NCBI GenBank assembly: GCA_027019265.1
Contig: JALUWX010000012.1
Location: 1-64,000 of the forward strand
Origin: Phycisphaerales bacterium
Lineage (GTDB): Bacteria > Planctomycetota > Phycisphaerae > Phycisphaerales > UBA1924
DNA: 64,000 nt
Direction: 5' to 3'
Below, piece after piece: positions 7,992 to 18,822 of this stretch (the stretch's first letter is position 1; each line of letters opens with the position of its first letter). Below the pieces are notes generated by a model, which searched no databases, was not told where the DNA came from, and saw only the letters and a list, made by a program, of their open reading frames with translations. The position numbers and the translations under genes are program-made.

Positions 7992-10900
7992 CTAGGTCAC
8001 CAACGACATCAGCTTCGAGTACGAATCGACGACTTCGTACTTCACCGACTCGGACGCGATCTCGGAGAAGAAGCGACGGGCGCACTCGATCTTGGACTCC
8101 TCGATCTTCCGAAGCTCCATGGATGACATCGATCCCTTGGTCTCGGCAATGAAATAGACATGCCGCACTCGACCCTGGTCGAAGGCGATAGCCCAATCAG
8201 GGTTGTAGTTGCCGACCGGGGTCGGGATGCTGAAGCCACGCGGCAGCTTGGCGTACACCACAACTTCGGCGCTCGTGTCGAGTTCCTCAACGAACGAACG
8301 TTCGGTCTTCGAGTCCGTGAACACATAGTCGAAGACATGCCGATCGGCCTTGAACGCCCGGTTGAAGTCACCCGACCGCTTCTCTCTCGTGAAGATATCG
8401 ATGTCGTGGATGTCATCGATCGGGTCGTATGAGAGCTTCTCGACGATGACGGTCGCCTTCTGCTCGTTCATCAGCCGGCCAGCGTCCGCGATGAAGCCCT
8501 CGGGATTCGTCTTGTACTGGGCAAAGGTTGTGTTGTTGATGCCGGTCAGCACGCGGGCGACCGTTCGACGGGTCAGGTCTGTAGCCTCGCACAGCTTGCC
8601 GATCAGGTCGTAGCGGATGTCGGAGTAGACCGAAGCCTTGTACTTGACCTCCTCAGACTCGGTGATCTTGAAACCTTCACCACCCTTGAGCTGCTCGCCG
8701 GTGGCCTCGCTGACCTGCTCACCACGGTGGATGGTGTACTGCAGCGCCGGCACTTTCAGCTTCTCGTCGAGCGCCGCGATGCACTTGGCAACAAGCTCAT
8801 CGGAATCAAAGTGGACGGTGTACGCGGCCTTCTTGTTGATCCGGTTCCAGAGCTCCTGGAACTCCTGTTTCTCGAAGTTCTTCCGGTTCAGCGGGTTGTC
8901 TTTGACGCTCCGATGATCCTCGGGCACGGGCAACTGCGACTCATCGAAGACGCTGTCGATCAACTTGAACACTGCCTCGGCGTGGGGCTTTAACTCGTCG
9001 GGCAGCTCCGCGACGGTTCCACTCTCCTTGGCCTCGTGATACGCGGGCGCGATCCGATCATCGGTGTCTGTGTACTTGTTCTCGATGAGATAGCGTTCGA
9101 TCAGTCGTGCCATCTGATCCGTGACTTCGATCGGTGGCCCGTCCTCGGTGGCGAGGTACTTGCCCTTGAAATAGTCCTTGTTGGCAAAGCGTGGCCGCTC
9201 CGAGAGCGAATCACTGATGTCCTTCTGGAGCCCGCTGACAAAGTCCTTGTAGCTCTCGTTCGCGACGACCGTCAGCACGTTGATGTCGTGAACGAGCCCG
9301 GGGTCGTCCATCCGCTCCCCGAGCCGCGGACCGCGTGAGAACACCGAGAGCCGCATCCCTCGCCCGACCTCTTGCCGGCGCGAGATCGTGCTGTCGCTGT
9401 GCTTGAGTGTGCAGATCACGAACACGTTGGGGTTGTCCCAGCCCTCGCGGAGTGCCGAGTGCGAGAAAATGAACCGGGTCGGCTCTTCGAACGACAGCAA
9501 CCGTTCCTTGTCCTTCAAGATCAGGTCGTACGCATCGCTGTCGTCGCTCTGCCCCTTCATCTCGCCGGTCTTCTTGACACTCGGATCGACGAGCCGGTTC
9601 TTCTTCTTATCCACCGAGAAGTACCCGTTGTGTGTCTTCGCGGCCTCTATCCCCTTGATGTACTTGGCGTAGTCCGAGTCAAACAGCGTCAGCACCTCGT
9701 CCAGGTGCGCCCGGTACTCCTCCTCGAACATCTCGGCGTACTCACCGTTCACCTGTTCGCCCGCATCGTCGTACTTGCGGTACTTCGCGACCTCGTCGAT
9801 GAAGAACAGCGTGAGCACCTTGATGCCTTGCTCGAACAGCCGCTCTTCCTTCTCGAAGTGGGCCTTGATCGCCTCGCGGATCTGGATCCGCCGGAGCGTG
9901 GATTCGTTCACATCGCCCGACGCCTCGCCGGCTCGGATCGTCACGCCGTTGGTGAACTCCACAGTGTCCGTCCGGGCGTCGATGTCCGCGACGACGAAGC
10001 CCTCCTTGTACTGGTCGAGCCCCTCGGACAGGTCGTACAGGTTCGTGTTCTTCCCGACCTTCCGGATCACCCGCTTGATGCCGTTACCTTGCTTGACCTC
10101 GATCTCCAGCCTCGCCTCGGGGGGCTTGCTCGGCGAGATCACCACCGACTCCAGGAACAGATAGCTGTTCGTCCCGCTCAGCCCCCGCGTCGAGATGCCG
10201 CGCACGGCGATCTTCTTCACGAGCTTCTGGTTGTACGCGTCCAGGGCATCGAGCCGGTGGATCTTGTTGTGGTTGGTCTTGTGCGTTGCCGAGTACCGCA
10301 GGATCATCAGCGGGTTGAACTCCTTCAGGGAGTCCAGCGTGTTCCTACCCTCCATTTTCTGCGGTTCATCGAGGATCAGGATCGGGTTGTTCCGCTTGAT
10401 CACATCGATCGGGCGGCGGCTCTGGAAGTCGTCGAGTTCTTCATAGATCCGCCGGGCATCTTTGCCCCGGGCATTGAACGCCTGGACATTGATGATCATC
10501 ACGTTGATGCCAGAGTCCGATGAGAAGCTCTCCAGCTCGTGCAGCCGCTTGCTGTTATAGATGAATGCCCGGGCCTTCTTGTGGTACTGCTCCTGGAAGT
10601 GGTCCTTGGTGATGTCAAACGACTTCGCGACACCCTCGCGGATCGCGATGCTCGGTACGACCACGATGAACTTGTTCCAGCCGTACCGCCGGTTCAGCTC
10701 GAACATCGTTTTGATGTAGCAGTAGGTCTTCCCGGTGCCCGTCTCCATCTCGATGTCGAGGTTGACGCCGCAGACCTTGCTCTTAACCAGCTCCTTCGAC
10801 TCGGGCAGGTTCTGCCGGCGCTGTACCTTCTTGATATTCTCCAGCAGCGGCACCGCCTTGGCGATCTCCGCATTGCGGAAGCCGGGCAGCTCGATGATCT

Positions 10901-11042
10901 CTTGCCCGCTCTTGGGCTGCTGCCCGGGATCGATGCGGTACCGCAGCGGCGGTGTGGGCGGCTGCCCCTCGAAGCAGTCCACCACCGATTCCACGGCCGC
11001 GGTCTGGTACGCCTGTTTCTTGAACTTGAGCTTCATCGTCAT
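7992..11042 (-). CDS. res: Type III restriction enzyme, Res subunit
   Basis: A 1016-residue helicase-nuclease. The N-terminal SF2 helicase has Walker A METGTGKT (residues 99-106), a DEPQ box (about 225-228, in place of DEAD/DEAH) and motif III YSATHK. Motif VI is QEVGRGMRL. Near the C-terminus, YNPDWAIAF followed by YFIAETKG forms the PD...E-x-K endonuclease core. Together with Mod it would translocate on and cut DNA that lacks the protective methyl mark. It starts 22 bases after the mod stop and is last in the coupled block helicase-DUF4391-mod-res. Length and motif order are normal for the family, with no sign of truncation. The DEPQ box is common in Type III Res proteins. Confidence 0.92.
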   Translation of the reverse strand: MTMKLKFKKQAYQTAAVESVVDCFEGQPPTPPLRYRIDPGQQPKSGQEIIELPGFRNAEIAKAVPLLENIKKVQRRQNLPESKELVKSKVCGVNLDIEMETGTGKTYCYIKTMFELNRRYGWNKFIVVVPSIAIREGVAKSFDITKDHFQEQYHKKARAFIYNSKRLHELESFSSDSGINVMIINVQAFNARGKDARRIYEELDDFQSRRPIDVIKRNNPILILDEPQKMEGRNTLDSLKEFNPLMILRYSATHKTNHNKIHRLDALDAYNQKLVKKIAVRGISTRGLSGTNSYLFLESVVISPSKPPEARLEIEVKQGNGIKRVIRKVGKNTNLYDLSEGLDQYKEGFVVADIDARTDTVEFTNGVTIRAGEASGDVNESTLRRIQIREAIKAHFEKEERLFEQGIKVLTLFFIDEVAKYRKYDDAGEQVNGEYAEMFEEEYRAHLDEVLTLFDSDYAKYIKGIEAAKTHNGYFSVDKKKNRLVDPSVKKTGEMKGQSDDSDAYDLILKDKERLLSFEEPTRFIFSHSALREGWDNPNVFVICTLKHSDSTISRRQEVGRGMRLSVFSRGPRLGERMDDPGLVHDINVLTVVANESYKDFVSGLQKDISDSLSERPRFANKDYFKGKYLATEDGPPIEVTDQMARLIERYLIENKYTDTDDRIAPAYHEAKESGTVAELPDELKPHAEAVFKLIDSVFDESQLPVPEDHRSVKDNPLNRKNFEKQEFQELWNRINKKAAYTVHFDSDELVAKCIAALDEKLKVPALQYTIHRGEQVSEATGEQLKGGEGFKITESEEVKYKASVYSDIRYDLIGKLCEATDLTRRTVARVLTGINNTTFAQYKTNPEGFIADAGRLMNEQKATVIVEKLSYDPIDDIHDIDIFTREKRSGDFNRAFKADRHVFDYVFTDSKTERSFVEELDTSAEVVVYAKLPRGFSIPTPVGNYNPDWAIAFDQGRVRHVYFIAETKGSMSSMELRKIEESKIECARRFFSEIASESVKYEVVDSYSKLMSLVT

Positions 11043-11064
11043 GGGCGAATCCTCATCGAGAAGC

Positions 11065-13047
11065 TCAGAGCGTCTTCACATCCGTGCCGGGGGAGAGCTG
11101 CTTGAAGATCTGCTCCACATTGATCTTCACATCGTCGCCGCTGTACCCCGAGTCGTGGAACACCACCCGCAGCGGCTTGCGCCCGGCGAGCTCCTTGACG
11201 AAGTCTTCTGTGATGCCGGTCTCGAAGCACGCGGCCAGGGCGTTGGTGTCTACGAAGTAGACAGTCTTGCCGCCGATCGTCTCCGTGGTGATCGGGAGCG
11301 AGAGGTCCACGCCCCAATCGAGCAGCACCTGGAAGAGCAGGTCTTCGTCGTCGCGGTCGTCCTTGATGTTGTCGACCAGGCCGCCGAGCAGTTCCGCCGA
11401 CGCCTCGTCCGGTCGATAGTAAACATCCTTCATATTTGATGAGTCAATCTTCAGGACGCGGAAGCCGAGATCCAGCCGCCGCTGATGAAGCTGGGACTGT
11501 GACTGAACCGCCGCGGCGGATCTTTTGACTCGCTCAATGGCTACTTGAGCGAGGTTACTGAACCCCGCACTCACAGCAGCAGCGTTTGTGTCGGTCGACT
11601 CTGGAAGTTGAACCAGGATCCAACGGCGGCTTCCGCTCGTCGCATTTAGACCAAACACGGCTTCCGCGGTGCTGCCAGAGCCAGCGAAGAAGTCCAAGAC
11701 AATTCCATCGTCATCGCTCAACCACTTTGCGAGACGGGCAATCAACTCTGGCGGCTTTGCAAAGTCGAAGTAATCGTCCAGACCATGGCGCTTCAGTGCC
11801 GCCGTCCCAAGGTCGTTGGTGAGGTCATCCAGATAGTCGCGTGGCCGTATGCCGTCGGACAAGCGGTCTTCGAGGTAGTACTTTGTGTAGACGTTCCAAG
11901 GGGACTGATCGCCCGACGGAGTCACTAGAGGGCTTCTGCTGGTCTGCTTAAAAACCAGCAACTCCTTCTTGTTGAGATAGGACTGATAGCTCCATCGCCA
12001 GACCTTGTCGTTCCTGGACTGTGGCGGTCTGTTACTGGCATCAGCGACTGTGGCCGGGAAATTGTCCCCCGGTGGGATCGCAAAAGTACCGTCTGGACAC
12101 TCAATCCAGTATCGCTGGTTGGAACAGCCCCGCATCGGATCTAGGGCTGCCTGGTACAGTCCAACGGTGGCATAGTGGCCACGCTCATCGGTATCCTTGA
12201 ACTTCTTCTTGTATGCCTCGTCTACCGCATCCATAAACGGAGCTACCGCCGCACCGTTGCGGGCATATGCGAGTACATAGTCCTTCGAGGGAGCGAAGTA
12301 TGTCCCTTTATTCGACGTCTTCTTCGCGATGCGAGCGACGCACCCCAAGAAGTTCCCCTCACCGAAGACCTCGCCGCAGACTTGCCGAAGTGTGGCGATC
12401 TCTTGGTCACCAATTGAGATGAAGATGACCCCATCATCTCGCAGTAGTGTGCGGGCGAGCTTGAGCCGCGGGTACATCATCGTGAGCCAGTCGGAGTGGA
12501 ATCGGCCGTTCGCTTCCGTATTCGCCACTAGTCGATGGCCGAGGTCGTCCACCTGCTGGGATCGCTGGAGAAAGTCAGCCTTCGTGTCCGCGTAGTCGTC
12601 GTCATAGACCAGGTCGCTGCCTGTGTTGTACGGCGGGTCGATGTAGATCATCTTGACCTTGTTCAGATAGGTCTCCTGGAGCAGCTTGAGCGCGTCCAGG
12701 TTGTCTCCCTCAATGAACAGGTTCCGCGTCGTGTCGAAGTCGACGCTCTCCTCCCGGCACGGGCGCAGCGTCTTGGCGATCGGGGCGTTGGCCGCGAGCA
12801 GGGCCTCCCGCTTGCCCGGCCAGTTGAGGTGGTACCGCTCTTGTTGCCCCTCGACGATCTCGGTCGAGAGCTCCTGACGGAGCTGGTCGAAGTTCACTGC
12901 CCGTACGAGCTCGCCCTTGTCGTTGCGCGACTCGGTGATGCACCCCGGGAACCGCTCGGCGACCCACGCGAGGTTGGCCGACACAAGGTCGGGCGTGTGC
13001 ATCTTGAGCTTCTCGGGTGTGCTTTCGGCGTTGGCGGTATCGGTCAT
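11065..13047 (-). CDS. mod: Type III DNA methyltransferase, Mod subunit
   Basis: A 660-residue amino-methyltransferase. The catalytic motif IV DPPYNT (residues 137-142) precedes the AdoMet-binding motif [10 protein letters not shown] (452-460), which is the beta-class order typical of Type III Mod. The specificity region lies between them, and its codon use is more varied (bases ~11.4-12.5 kb), a common sign of exchange of recognition domains. The C-terminus ([20 protein letters not shown]) matches the Mod end that contacts Res. By family it methylates adenine on one strand of an asymmetric site; the site cannot be predicted. The start codon overlaps the DUF4391 stop (ATGA), so translation is coupled. 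Confidence 0.93.
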   Translation of the reverse strand: MTDTANAESTPEKLKMHTPDLVSANLAWVAERFPGCITESRNDKGELVRAVNFDQLRQELSTEIVEGQQERYHLNWPGKREALLAANAPIAKTLRPCREESVDFDTTRNLFIEGDNLDALKLLQETYLNKVKMIYIDPPYNTGSDLVYDDDYADTKADFLQRSQQVDDLGHRLVANTEANGRFHSDWLTMMYPRLKLARTLLRDDGVIFISIGDQEIATLRQVCGEVFGEGNFLGCVARIAKKTSNKGTYFAPSKDYVLAYARNGAAVAPFMDAVDEAYKKKFKDTDERGHYATVGLYQAALDPMRGCSNQRYWIECPDGTFAIPPGDNFPATVADASNRPPQSRNDKVWRWSYQSYLNKKELLVFKQTSRSPLVTPSGDQSPWNVYTKYYLEDRLSDGIRPRDYLDDLTNDLGTAALKRHGLDDYFDFAKPPELIARLAKWLSDDDGIVLDFFAGSGSTAEAVFGLNATSGSRRWILVQLPESTDTNAAAVSAGFSNLAQVAIERVKRSAAAVQSQSQLHQRRLDLGFRVLKIDSSNMKDVYYRPDEASAELLGGLVDNIKDDRDDEDLLFQVLLDWGVDLSLPITTETIGGKTVYFVDTNALAACFETGITEDFVKELAGRKPLRVVFHDSGYSGDDVKINVEQIFKQLSPGTDVKTL

Positions 13048-13802
13048 GGTGTGCGTCCTGCGGCGGTCGGATCCGGCTGTGGGCCGGGTTGGGTTCGATT
13101 GTCTGCGGCCAGCTCGTCGAGCTTCCCCTGAAGATCACGGAGCTCGGCGTTCAGCTCGACCTTGCGGTTGAACTGCTTCTCCCGCCCAAGCCGGTCTTCC
13201 AGCTTGGCGCGTTCCTTGTCGAGCGATTGAATGCGTCCCAGGCGTTCGGCGTGGGCCCGGAGCGTTTCGCCGGCACGGGGCGGGTGCGGCATCAGCCGAC
13301 GGAGAAGCTGGGCGTAGAGCGAGGCGAGGTCGAGGGCGACCGGCATGGGTGCCCGAGTCGCGTCGGTCGGCATCCAGGGCGACATGAAGTAGTCGCCGAG
13401 CACCCACTTGGAGGCGTCGCCCTCGCTCGGGCGTTTGTACGCCGCGACGGCCCGGACGCGGTCCTGGGCGAAGACCTCGAAGAGGATCGGGAACCCGATC
13501 GCCTGGTCGATGCACCGGAGCACATCGAGCGTGAACTCGTCCTCGGCGGCGTCCTTGAGCATCACCCGGAAGACCTGGATCTCCTCGACGCCGTCGCGGC
13601 CGGGGACGCGGATCGTCTCGGGCGCGAGCTTGAACTGCCACACGATCTTGGCGACCTCATCGGTGAACCGCTGCTGGAGCTTGCGGGTCGGCTTGGCGTG
13701 GGCATAGATCTTGTTCTTGGGCAGCACTTTCTCGAACGCGGCCTGGGCCGGGTACTCAATCAGCGGGGACTCGGCATTGGATGAGCCGGGCCGGGCACTC
13801 AT
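13044..13802 (-). CDS. DUF4391 domain protein of the restriction block
   Basis: A 252-residue protein of the DUF4391 family. The N-terminal half contains the family core: YPAQAAFEKVLPKNKIYAHA, FTDEVAKIVWQFKLAPETIR and the IQVFRVMLK segment. The middle holds SKWVLGDYFMSPWMP. The last ~70 residues are a charged coiled coil (IQSLDKERAKLEDRLGREKQ), so it may bridge the helicase and the Mod/Res complex. No catalytic residues can be named. Its ATG overlaps the helicase stop and its stop overlaps the mod start, so it is locked between the two in translation. That argues for a subunit made in fixed ratio. The molecular role is unknown. Confidence 0.8.
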   Translation of the reverse strand: MSARPGSSNAESPLIEYPAQAAFEKVLPKNKIYAHAKPTRKLQQRFTDEVAKIVWQFKLAPETIRVPGRDGVEEIQVFRVMLKDAAEDEFTLDVLRCIDQAIGFPILFEVFAQDRVRAVAAYKRPSEGDASKWVLGDYFMSPWMPTDATRAPMPVALDLASLYAQLLRRLMPHPPRAGETLRAHAERLGRIQSLDKERAKLEDRLGREKQFNRKVELNAELRDLQGKLDELAADNRTQPGPQPDPTAAGRTP

Positions 13803-16800
13803 GCGACCTCCAGGACCGCGATGAAGGCGATGAGCTCGAAGTCGTCGAGCCCGGCGATCTGCTGCGTGAGCGCCGTGGTCTTCTTGCCGGTGAAGAGGCT
13901 GTCGAGGTCCTTGTCCTCGGAGACATCGATGATCGAGCCGATCGCGCGCCGGAGCAGGCCGGAGTACTTGGACATGTCCCGGCCGTCGTCAGTCTCGGAG
14001 TTGAAAAGCTCGCACGCCTGGCGGTGCGGCTCGGGCCGGTTGCGGCACGAGGTGCGAGCAAGGTCGAGGATGCGTTTGACCTCGGCGTGGTTGGCAATGA
14101 CCTCGCCGTCCATGATGACGTAGACGAGGTAGTAGGGATGGAGGCGGTTCTGCTGGTTGATGTTCACACCGTCGTGGCGGTTGCGAAGCGTGAACATCAC
14201 GCCCGGCGCGAGCCCTCGCTCGGCGTCGGCGGGCACCGCCGCGTGGAGCCCGGACGGGAGCGATTCGAGATCCGGGTCCTCCTTGATGTAGTTGAGCAGG
14301 TCCATCCGGAAGTCGTTGAGCCCGAGGTCGGTGATGGACACGCCGGTGCGCAGATCCTCCATCTCGATGACTTCGCTCTGGAGCTTGCGGAGCTGCTCTT
14401 GGCGGTACGACACATCGCTCGCCTTCGCGGTGAGCACGTTGTCGTCGCCGGTGGCGGAGACATCCGCGATGACCATCCGGTTCTCAACCCGTTCCTTGAG
14501 GTTGATGTACTCGTCGAGCGAGATGTCCGGCCAGTAGTTGACGAGCTGGATGCACGCGTTCGGTGAGCCGATGCGGTCGATGCGGCCGAAGCGCTGGAGG
14601 ATCCGCACCGGGTTCCAGTGGATGTCGTAGTTGATCAGGTAGTCGCAGTCCTGGAGGTTCTGCCCCTCGGAGATGCAGTCGGTGCCGATGAGGATGTCGA
14701 TCTTGCCCGGCTCCTCGGGCATGATGAGGGCCTTCTCCTTCGAACGCGGCGAGAACAGCGTCAGCAGCGACTGGAAATCGAACGACCGCCCGAGCGTTGA
14801 CTTGGGCGACGACGAGCCCGTGACGATCCCGGTGTGGACACCCTCGGTTTCGAGCAGGTCGCTCGACAGGCACTTGTAGAGATAGTTCGCGGTGTCCGCG
14901 AAGGCGGTGAATATCAGCACCTTTTTGTTGCCCGGGTTGATCGGCGAAGCGATCTTGCTGCGGATCTGAGTCTTGATGTGCTGGAGCTTCGTGTCGTCGG
15001 ATGGGGTGATCTTCTCCATCTCGTCGAGCAGGCCGCGGATGACGAACAGGTCGGACTTGAGCGCCTGCTCCCAGGACTCGATGTCCATATCAGAAAGGCG
15101 GATCTGCACCTTGCCGCCCACGCTCATGTCGTCAAAATCGGGGAGGTCGTCGTCGTCCGGATCTATGTCTGCAAAGCCGCCGGCGACATCGGTGAACCCA
15201 GCGTCCACGCCCGTGCGCCGATATTCCTCGATCTTGGTGAGGATCGCGTCGTGGTTGACGCGTAGCTTCCCGAGCGTTATGCGGAAGGCCTCGACAGAAC
15301 TTTCGAGCCGTTTGAGCAGATTGACGGTCATGAGCGACTGGAGGCTCTTCTCGCGATCCACTTGCTTGAGCTTGCCCTTGCCGCCGCCGACCTCGGTGTC
15401 GTAGATCGCCTCGTAGTTTCCGAGACGGCTCGGCAGGATGTAGCTCACCGGCGCGTAGACTGCGAGCACAAGCTGCGACAAACGCGCGTAGATGTCGTTG
15501 AAGCCGATGACATCGGGGCGGTTAGTCAGTGGCGGATGGAAAGAGTCGGGCTTGAGCCGCTCGGGGAATGTCCCAATCTCGGAGGTGTCGTAGAAGGTCT
15601 GGATGTGCTTCCGAGACCGAGCGATTGTGACGCTATCGAGCAACTCGAAGAAGTCGAAGTCGAGTGCATCGAGAATGGCTGAAGTCGTCCGCTCGTCGGC
15701 GGGGAGCTTTGACCACGTGTTGAATGCGGCCTGGGCGCGCCGGAAGATGTCGTCGATCTCTCTCGTGACACCCACCCGCTCCCGGAACGCTTCGGCGTCG
15801 CCCTCATACGCCAGCGCAAGTTGGTTCTTCAGGTCAGTGAAGCGATTGTTCACGGGAGTGGCTGAGAGCATCAAGACCTTGGTCTTGACGCCCTCGCGAA
15901 TGACGGCACGCATCAGTGTGTCGTAGCGCGTCTCGCGATCTTTGTACGGATCCGCGTTTCTGAAGTTGTGCGACTCGTCGATCACGACAAGGTCGTAGTT
16001 GCCCCAGTTCACCCGATTGAGCGGCGTACCGAACGATTCACCTGATGTCCGCTGAAGATCAGTGTGGCAGAGCACGTCGTAGTTGAAGCGGTCACCGGCG
16101 AAGAGGTTGGTCTTCAGGTTGCGGTTGTAGTTCAACCAATTGTCCGCAAGCTTCTTCGGGCACAGCACCAGCACGGAGCGATTGCGGAGCTCGTAGTACT
16201 TGATAACGGCGAGTGCGGTAAAAGTCTTCCCGAGTCCAACGCTGTCCGCCAGGATGCAGCCGTTGAAGGTCTCCAGCTTGTTGATCAGTCCCGTGGCAGC
16301 ATCACTCTGGAAGTTGTAGAGTTTGCGCCATACCTGACTGTCCTTGTAGCCGGTCAAGTCATTCGGCAGCACATCCTCGGTGAGATCTTCCAAGAACTCG
16401 TTGAAGATGTGATACAGCATCATGAAGTAGATGCGGTTCGGCGCGTTCTCCTGATACACCGCAGCGATGTGTTCGGCAAGTCGTTCCGTGACATCGGCAA
16501 GCTTGTCGGTATCGTTCCAGAGCTGATCAAACAGTGCAAGAAATGCCGTGGTGTTCGGTGAGCCATCGATCTTGCTGATGAAGTTCGAGATTGCATCGCC
16601 ACGCTGATAGCCCAGGTCCACCGCGGTAAAGCCATGGAGCGGCTGATACACGATGGGACCGTCGGCACGGTCGATGCATGCGAATGCCTGCATCGGGGCT
16701 CGCGTACGGTTTGAGCGGAAGCGGCACTTCCGTGACATCCAGTCAGCGCACTCGCGGGCGATCGCACGCTGTGTGAGCTTGTTCTTGAGCTGAATTTCGA

Positions 16801-17071
16801 ACTCTGTGCCGTAGAAACTTCGTTCTCGCGTATGACGAGGAATGTGAAACTCTCGACGTTCTCGCACACCGCTATCAGTCGCCTCTGATGGGATAAAGGT
16901 GGGGGCGGTGAAAATGAACTCGAATGCTTCAATCGCTTCAAGCTGTTCTTTGAGTGCCTCGTATGCGTAAATTGAAAAGCAGGGCGCGGCGATCTGCAGC
17001 TTGGTACCTGGGCCAAGCTCGGCCTTCAGGTCGTCGCCGAACAACTTATTGATGTTGTCGATGATGTCCAT
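13799..17071 (-). CDS. SNF2-type helicase with N-terminal PLD-like region
   Basis: A 1090-residue SF2/SNF2 ATPase. The N-terminal ~60 residues (LQIAAPCFSIYAYEALKEQL) resemble the degenerate phospholipase D-like domain found in such proteins; the HKD catalytic residues are not obvious. The motor has Walker A ADSVGLGKT (275-283), DESH (365-368) and LSATPVNN. The second lobe reads ILIGTDCISEGQNLQDCDYL then QRFGRIDRIGS. An acidic insert (DIDPDDDDLPDFDDM) sits between the lobes. It follows the HTH gene by three bases and overlaps DUF4391. In an ordinary Type III system no such motor exists, so it is the element that makes this block unusual. Likely a DNA-translocating or remodelling ATPase that helps recognise or process invading DNA. 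Confidence 0.9.
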   Translation of the reverse strand: MDIIDNINKLFGDDLKAELGPGTKLQIAAPCFSIYAYEALKEQLEAIEAFEFIFTAPTFIPSEATDSGVRERREFHIPRHTRERSFYGTEFEIQLKNKLTQRAIARECADWMSRKCRFRSNRTRAPMQAFACIDRADGPIVYQPLHGFTAVDLGYQRGDAISNFISKIDGSPNTTAFLALFDQLWNDTDKLADVTERLAEHIAAVYQENAPNRIYFMMLYHIFNEFLEDLTEDVLPNDLTGYKDSQVWRKLYNFQSDAATGLINKLETFNGCILADSVGLGKTFTALAVIKYYELRNRSVLVLCPKKLADNWLNYNRNLKTNLFAGDRFNYDVLCHTDLQRTSGESFGTPLNRVNWGNYDLVVIDESHNFRNADPYKDRETRYDTLMRAVIREGVKTKVLMLSATPVNNRFTDLKNQLALAYEGDAEAFRERVGVTREIDDIFRRAQAAFNTWSKLPADERTTSAILDALDFDFFELLDSVTIARSRKHIQTFYDTSEIGTFPERLKPDSFHPPLTNRPDVIGFNDIYARLSQLVLAVYAPVSYILPSRLGNYEAIYDTEVGGGKGKLKQVDREKSLQSLMTVNLLKRLESSVEAFRITLGKLRVNHDAILTKIEEYRRTGVDAGFTDVAGGFADIDPDDDDLPDFDDMSVGGKVQIRLSDMDIESWEQALKSDLFVIRGLLDEMEKITPSDDTKLQHIKTQIRSKIASPINPGNKKVLIFTAFADTANYLYKCLSSDLLETEGVHTGIVTGSSSPKSTLGRSFDFQSLLTLFSPRSKEKALIMPEEPGKIDILIGTDCISEGQNLQDCDYLINYDIHWNPVRILQRFGRIDRIGSPNACIQLVNYWPDISLDEYINLKERVENRMVIADVSATGDDNVLTAKASDVSYRQEQLRKLQSEVIEMEDLRTGVSITDLGLNDFRMDLLNYIKEDPDLESLPSGLHAAVPADAERGLAPGVMFTLRNRHDGVNINQQNRLHPYYLVYVIMDGEVIANHAEVKRILDLARTSCRNRPEPHRQACELFNSETDDGRDMSKYSGLLRRAIGSIIDVSEDKDLDSLFTGKKTTALTQQIAGLDDFELIAFIAVLEVA

Positions 17072-17074
17072 GGC

Positions 17075-17308
17075 CTACACCCCGCCCGACTGACTATGGC
17101 CATGGCTAGTGCCTGTCTGTAGCCACCGGTCAACCGCATCCTTACTGAACCGCCAGTGCTTGCCCACTTTCTGCCCCGGCACCTTGCCCTCCTGAGCGAG
17201 CTTGTAGAGCGTGGACCGCGAGAGCTGCAGGTACGAACAAAGCTGCTCGATCGTCATAACATCGGGCAGTGGGTCGGAAGCGGGTTTGGCCGGGCCGTGG
17301 CGGGGCAT
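17075..17308 (-). CDS. Excisionase-type helix-turn-helix protein
   Basis: A 77-residue DNA-binding protein of the excisionase (HTH_17, MerR-like) family: DVMTIEQLCSYLQLSRSTLY followed by KLAQEGKVPGQKVGKHWRFS, which gives the helix-turn-helix and the conserved Gly-x-x-W-R-F wing. It is the first gene of the coupled restriction block, three bases before the helicase. Two roles are possible: a transcriptional regulator of the block, or an excision factor for the island. Position favours the regulator; the family name derives from excision factors but most members near defence genes are regulators or adaptors. Confidence 0.85.
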   Translation of the reverse strand: MPRHGPAKPASDPLPDVMTIEQLCSYLQLSRSTLYKLAQEGKVPGQKVGKHWRFSKDAVDRWLQTGTSHGHSQSGGV

Positions 17309-17312
17309 CGGC

Positions 17313-17334
17313 AGATTGTATCAGTTATTGTCAG
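17313..17334 (-). promoter_or_regulatory. Possible promoter and direct repeat before the HTH gene
   Basis: On the plus strand, two copies of TTGT(at)CAGTT lie head to tail about a helical turn apart (TTGTATCAGTTA, TTGTCAGTT). On the minus strand the first copy contains a -10-like TACAAT (17315-17320). It ends only six bases before the ATG, so a transcript from it would have almost no leader. There is no good -35. A short direct repeat beside an excisionase-type gene is a plausible binding site, but this is weak evidence. Confidence 0.35.
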
Positions 17335-17359
17335 TTGGCGTCGAGCGGTGAGGCAGGAA

Positions 17360-18805
17360 CTACACCCAGGACCGCAGTGCCTGGAGCACCCGCACCATCG
17401 CCAGCGTGTCCAACTTGCAGTACTCCAAAAGAGCACCCCGGACAGCTTGGATTTCCTGAGCGGTCGCGTCCCCCAACGCGAGCTTGGCGAACGCCGCCAC
17501 GGCCGCACCGCCGTCACCGATGTCGAGGTCGGCGTAGCTCAGGTCCGGCGCGAGTACCGGGAGCACGACCTTGATGCTTGACCGACCACCGAAGTCCGGG
17601 TGGACCATCCCCTTTCGCACAACAGGTTCGAGGTCGAAGAGCTTCGCTTCCAGGTTCGCGAGATCGGTTGCGTAGGTAGGTCGAAGACTCGCGAGCCCCC
17701 TGATCTGAGTCTTCTCGAACGAGCTGTAGACCACGATGGTCCGGCACTCCGCAGTGTCGCGGATCAATCTGGCCGCGAGTTCCTCGCGGCAATCCCGGGC
17801 ATGGTCAGCCAAGTACTCGAGGTGCGCCGGTTCGCTGCCGGGCGACGCCTCAACATGGAGCGAGTACTGGGTCACGAGCTGCTCGTGCGGCGCGACATCC
17901 GGATACAGCGGCAACGCGGTCATGAGCGTCTCGAAGTCGAGATAGCCGATCGGCCATTCCAGCGAATGCAACGCCGACCGGATCTCGGCGGCATCGATCT
18001 GAGGCGACTTGGTCCGGATCGCGGTCGCGGCCCTCTGTTGCGAATCGCTCAGCTTGTAGTCCGACGGGATCGCGGCTATCCGGGTCACACCCATCGCGGT
18101 CAACTCGGTGAACTTCTTCTCGCGGAGATAGGGGAGTTGGAAGATCGGATCGGAGATCCCGACCCCGACGCACCGGTCCGCGAAGTACTCGCAGTCCCGG
18201 CATTCCCAGCACCAATGCGGGCTCGGCCTACTTCGCCGAAGGAGCAGCGGGGCGATCTGATCCCACAGCCGGTTGAACTCTTCGGCGATCGGGGTCACCT
18301 CATCCGTGTGGTCGGTGACGACAAACAGATCCGGGTCCGGCATCCCGAGCCGCCAGTCGCGGTTCATCAGCACCAACTCGCAGTTCTTGACGGGCAGTCC
18401 GGCACGCCGGGCGACCATCACCGTGTACGCAAGGTCCTCAAGGTGCTCGTCCTTGGGGTCGTCTTCGTTGAACAAACTCGATTTGATCTCACCGATGACC
18501 CAACCACCCTTGACGCGACGGATCCAATCCGCCCGGGCGGTGTACCCATCGACCGTGAAGGCGGCCTCGAAGATGACCTCTACGGCACGATCGAGGATCA
18601 GTTGCTTGGTCTTCTCGATCGAGCCCGCGAACACGCCGTTGGGTTGCAGACTCTGGGCACGCCGGTGGACCTCCTGACCTTCCTGCATGCGGAGCAGATC
18701 GGCCGGCGTCGGTGTGCCGCCCGACTCTCGCATGCCGTACCACGCTCGAGTCTTGCAACCGAGTGCGGTGAGGAAGTCGTGCTTCGTGACGGTTCGCGTC
18801 GGCAT
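17360..18805 (-). CDS. DUF2779 protein, RecB-like plus DnaQ-like nuclease
   Basis: A 481-residue two-part protein. The N-terminal part looks like a Cas4/RecB-type PD-(D/E)XK nuclease: GYTARADWI then WVIGEIKSS gives D...E-x-K. Cysteines (CWECRDCEYFADRC, with an early Cys) could hold an iron-sulfur cluster. The C-terminal part is DUF2779: IGYLDFETL near residue 293 and YCKLDTLAMV near 464 are the first and last acidic motifs of a DnaQ-like exonuclease fold, with FGGRSSIKVVLP between. So it probably degrades or trims DNA or RNA. It lies 17 bases after the unknown gene upstream and 51 bases before the HTH gene, on the same strand. It may be a separate defence or element-maintenance gene. Confidence 0.82.
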   Translation of the reverse strand: MPTRTVTKHDFLTALGCKTRAWYGMRESGGTPTPADLLRMQEGQEVHRRAQSLQPNGVFAGSIEKTKQLILDRAVEVIFEAAFTVDGYTARADWIRRVKGGWVIGEIKSSLFNEDDPKDEHLEDLAYTVMVARRAGLPVKNCELVLMNRDWRLGMPDPDLFVVTDHTDEVTPIAEEFNRLWDQIAPLLLRRSRPSPHWCWECRDCEYFADRCVGVGISDPIFQLPYLREKKFTELTAMGVTRIAAIPSDYKLSDSQQRAATAIRTKSPQIDAAEIRSALHSLEWPIGYLDFETLMTALPLYPDVAPHEQLVTQYSLHVEASPGSEPAHLEYLADHARDCREELAARLIRDTAECRTIVVYSSFEKTQIRGLASLRPTYATDLANLEAKLFDLEPVVRKGMVHPDFGGRSSIKVVLPVLAPDLSYADLDIGDGGAAVAAFAKLALGDATAQEIQAVRGALLEYCKLDTLAMVRVLQALRSWV

Positions 18806-18822
18806 CGATGCTCAACGGTATG

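Noticed and set aside
7992-17071. DISARM or BREX system
   Set aside because: Methyltransferase and helicase genes are present, but no DUF1998 protein, PLD partner gene, PglZ or BrxC-like gene. Mod/Res motifs are Type III.
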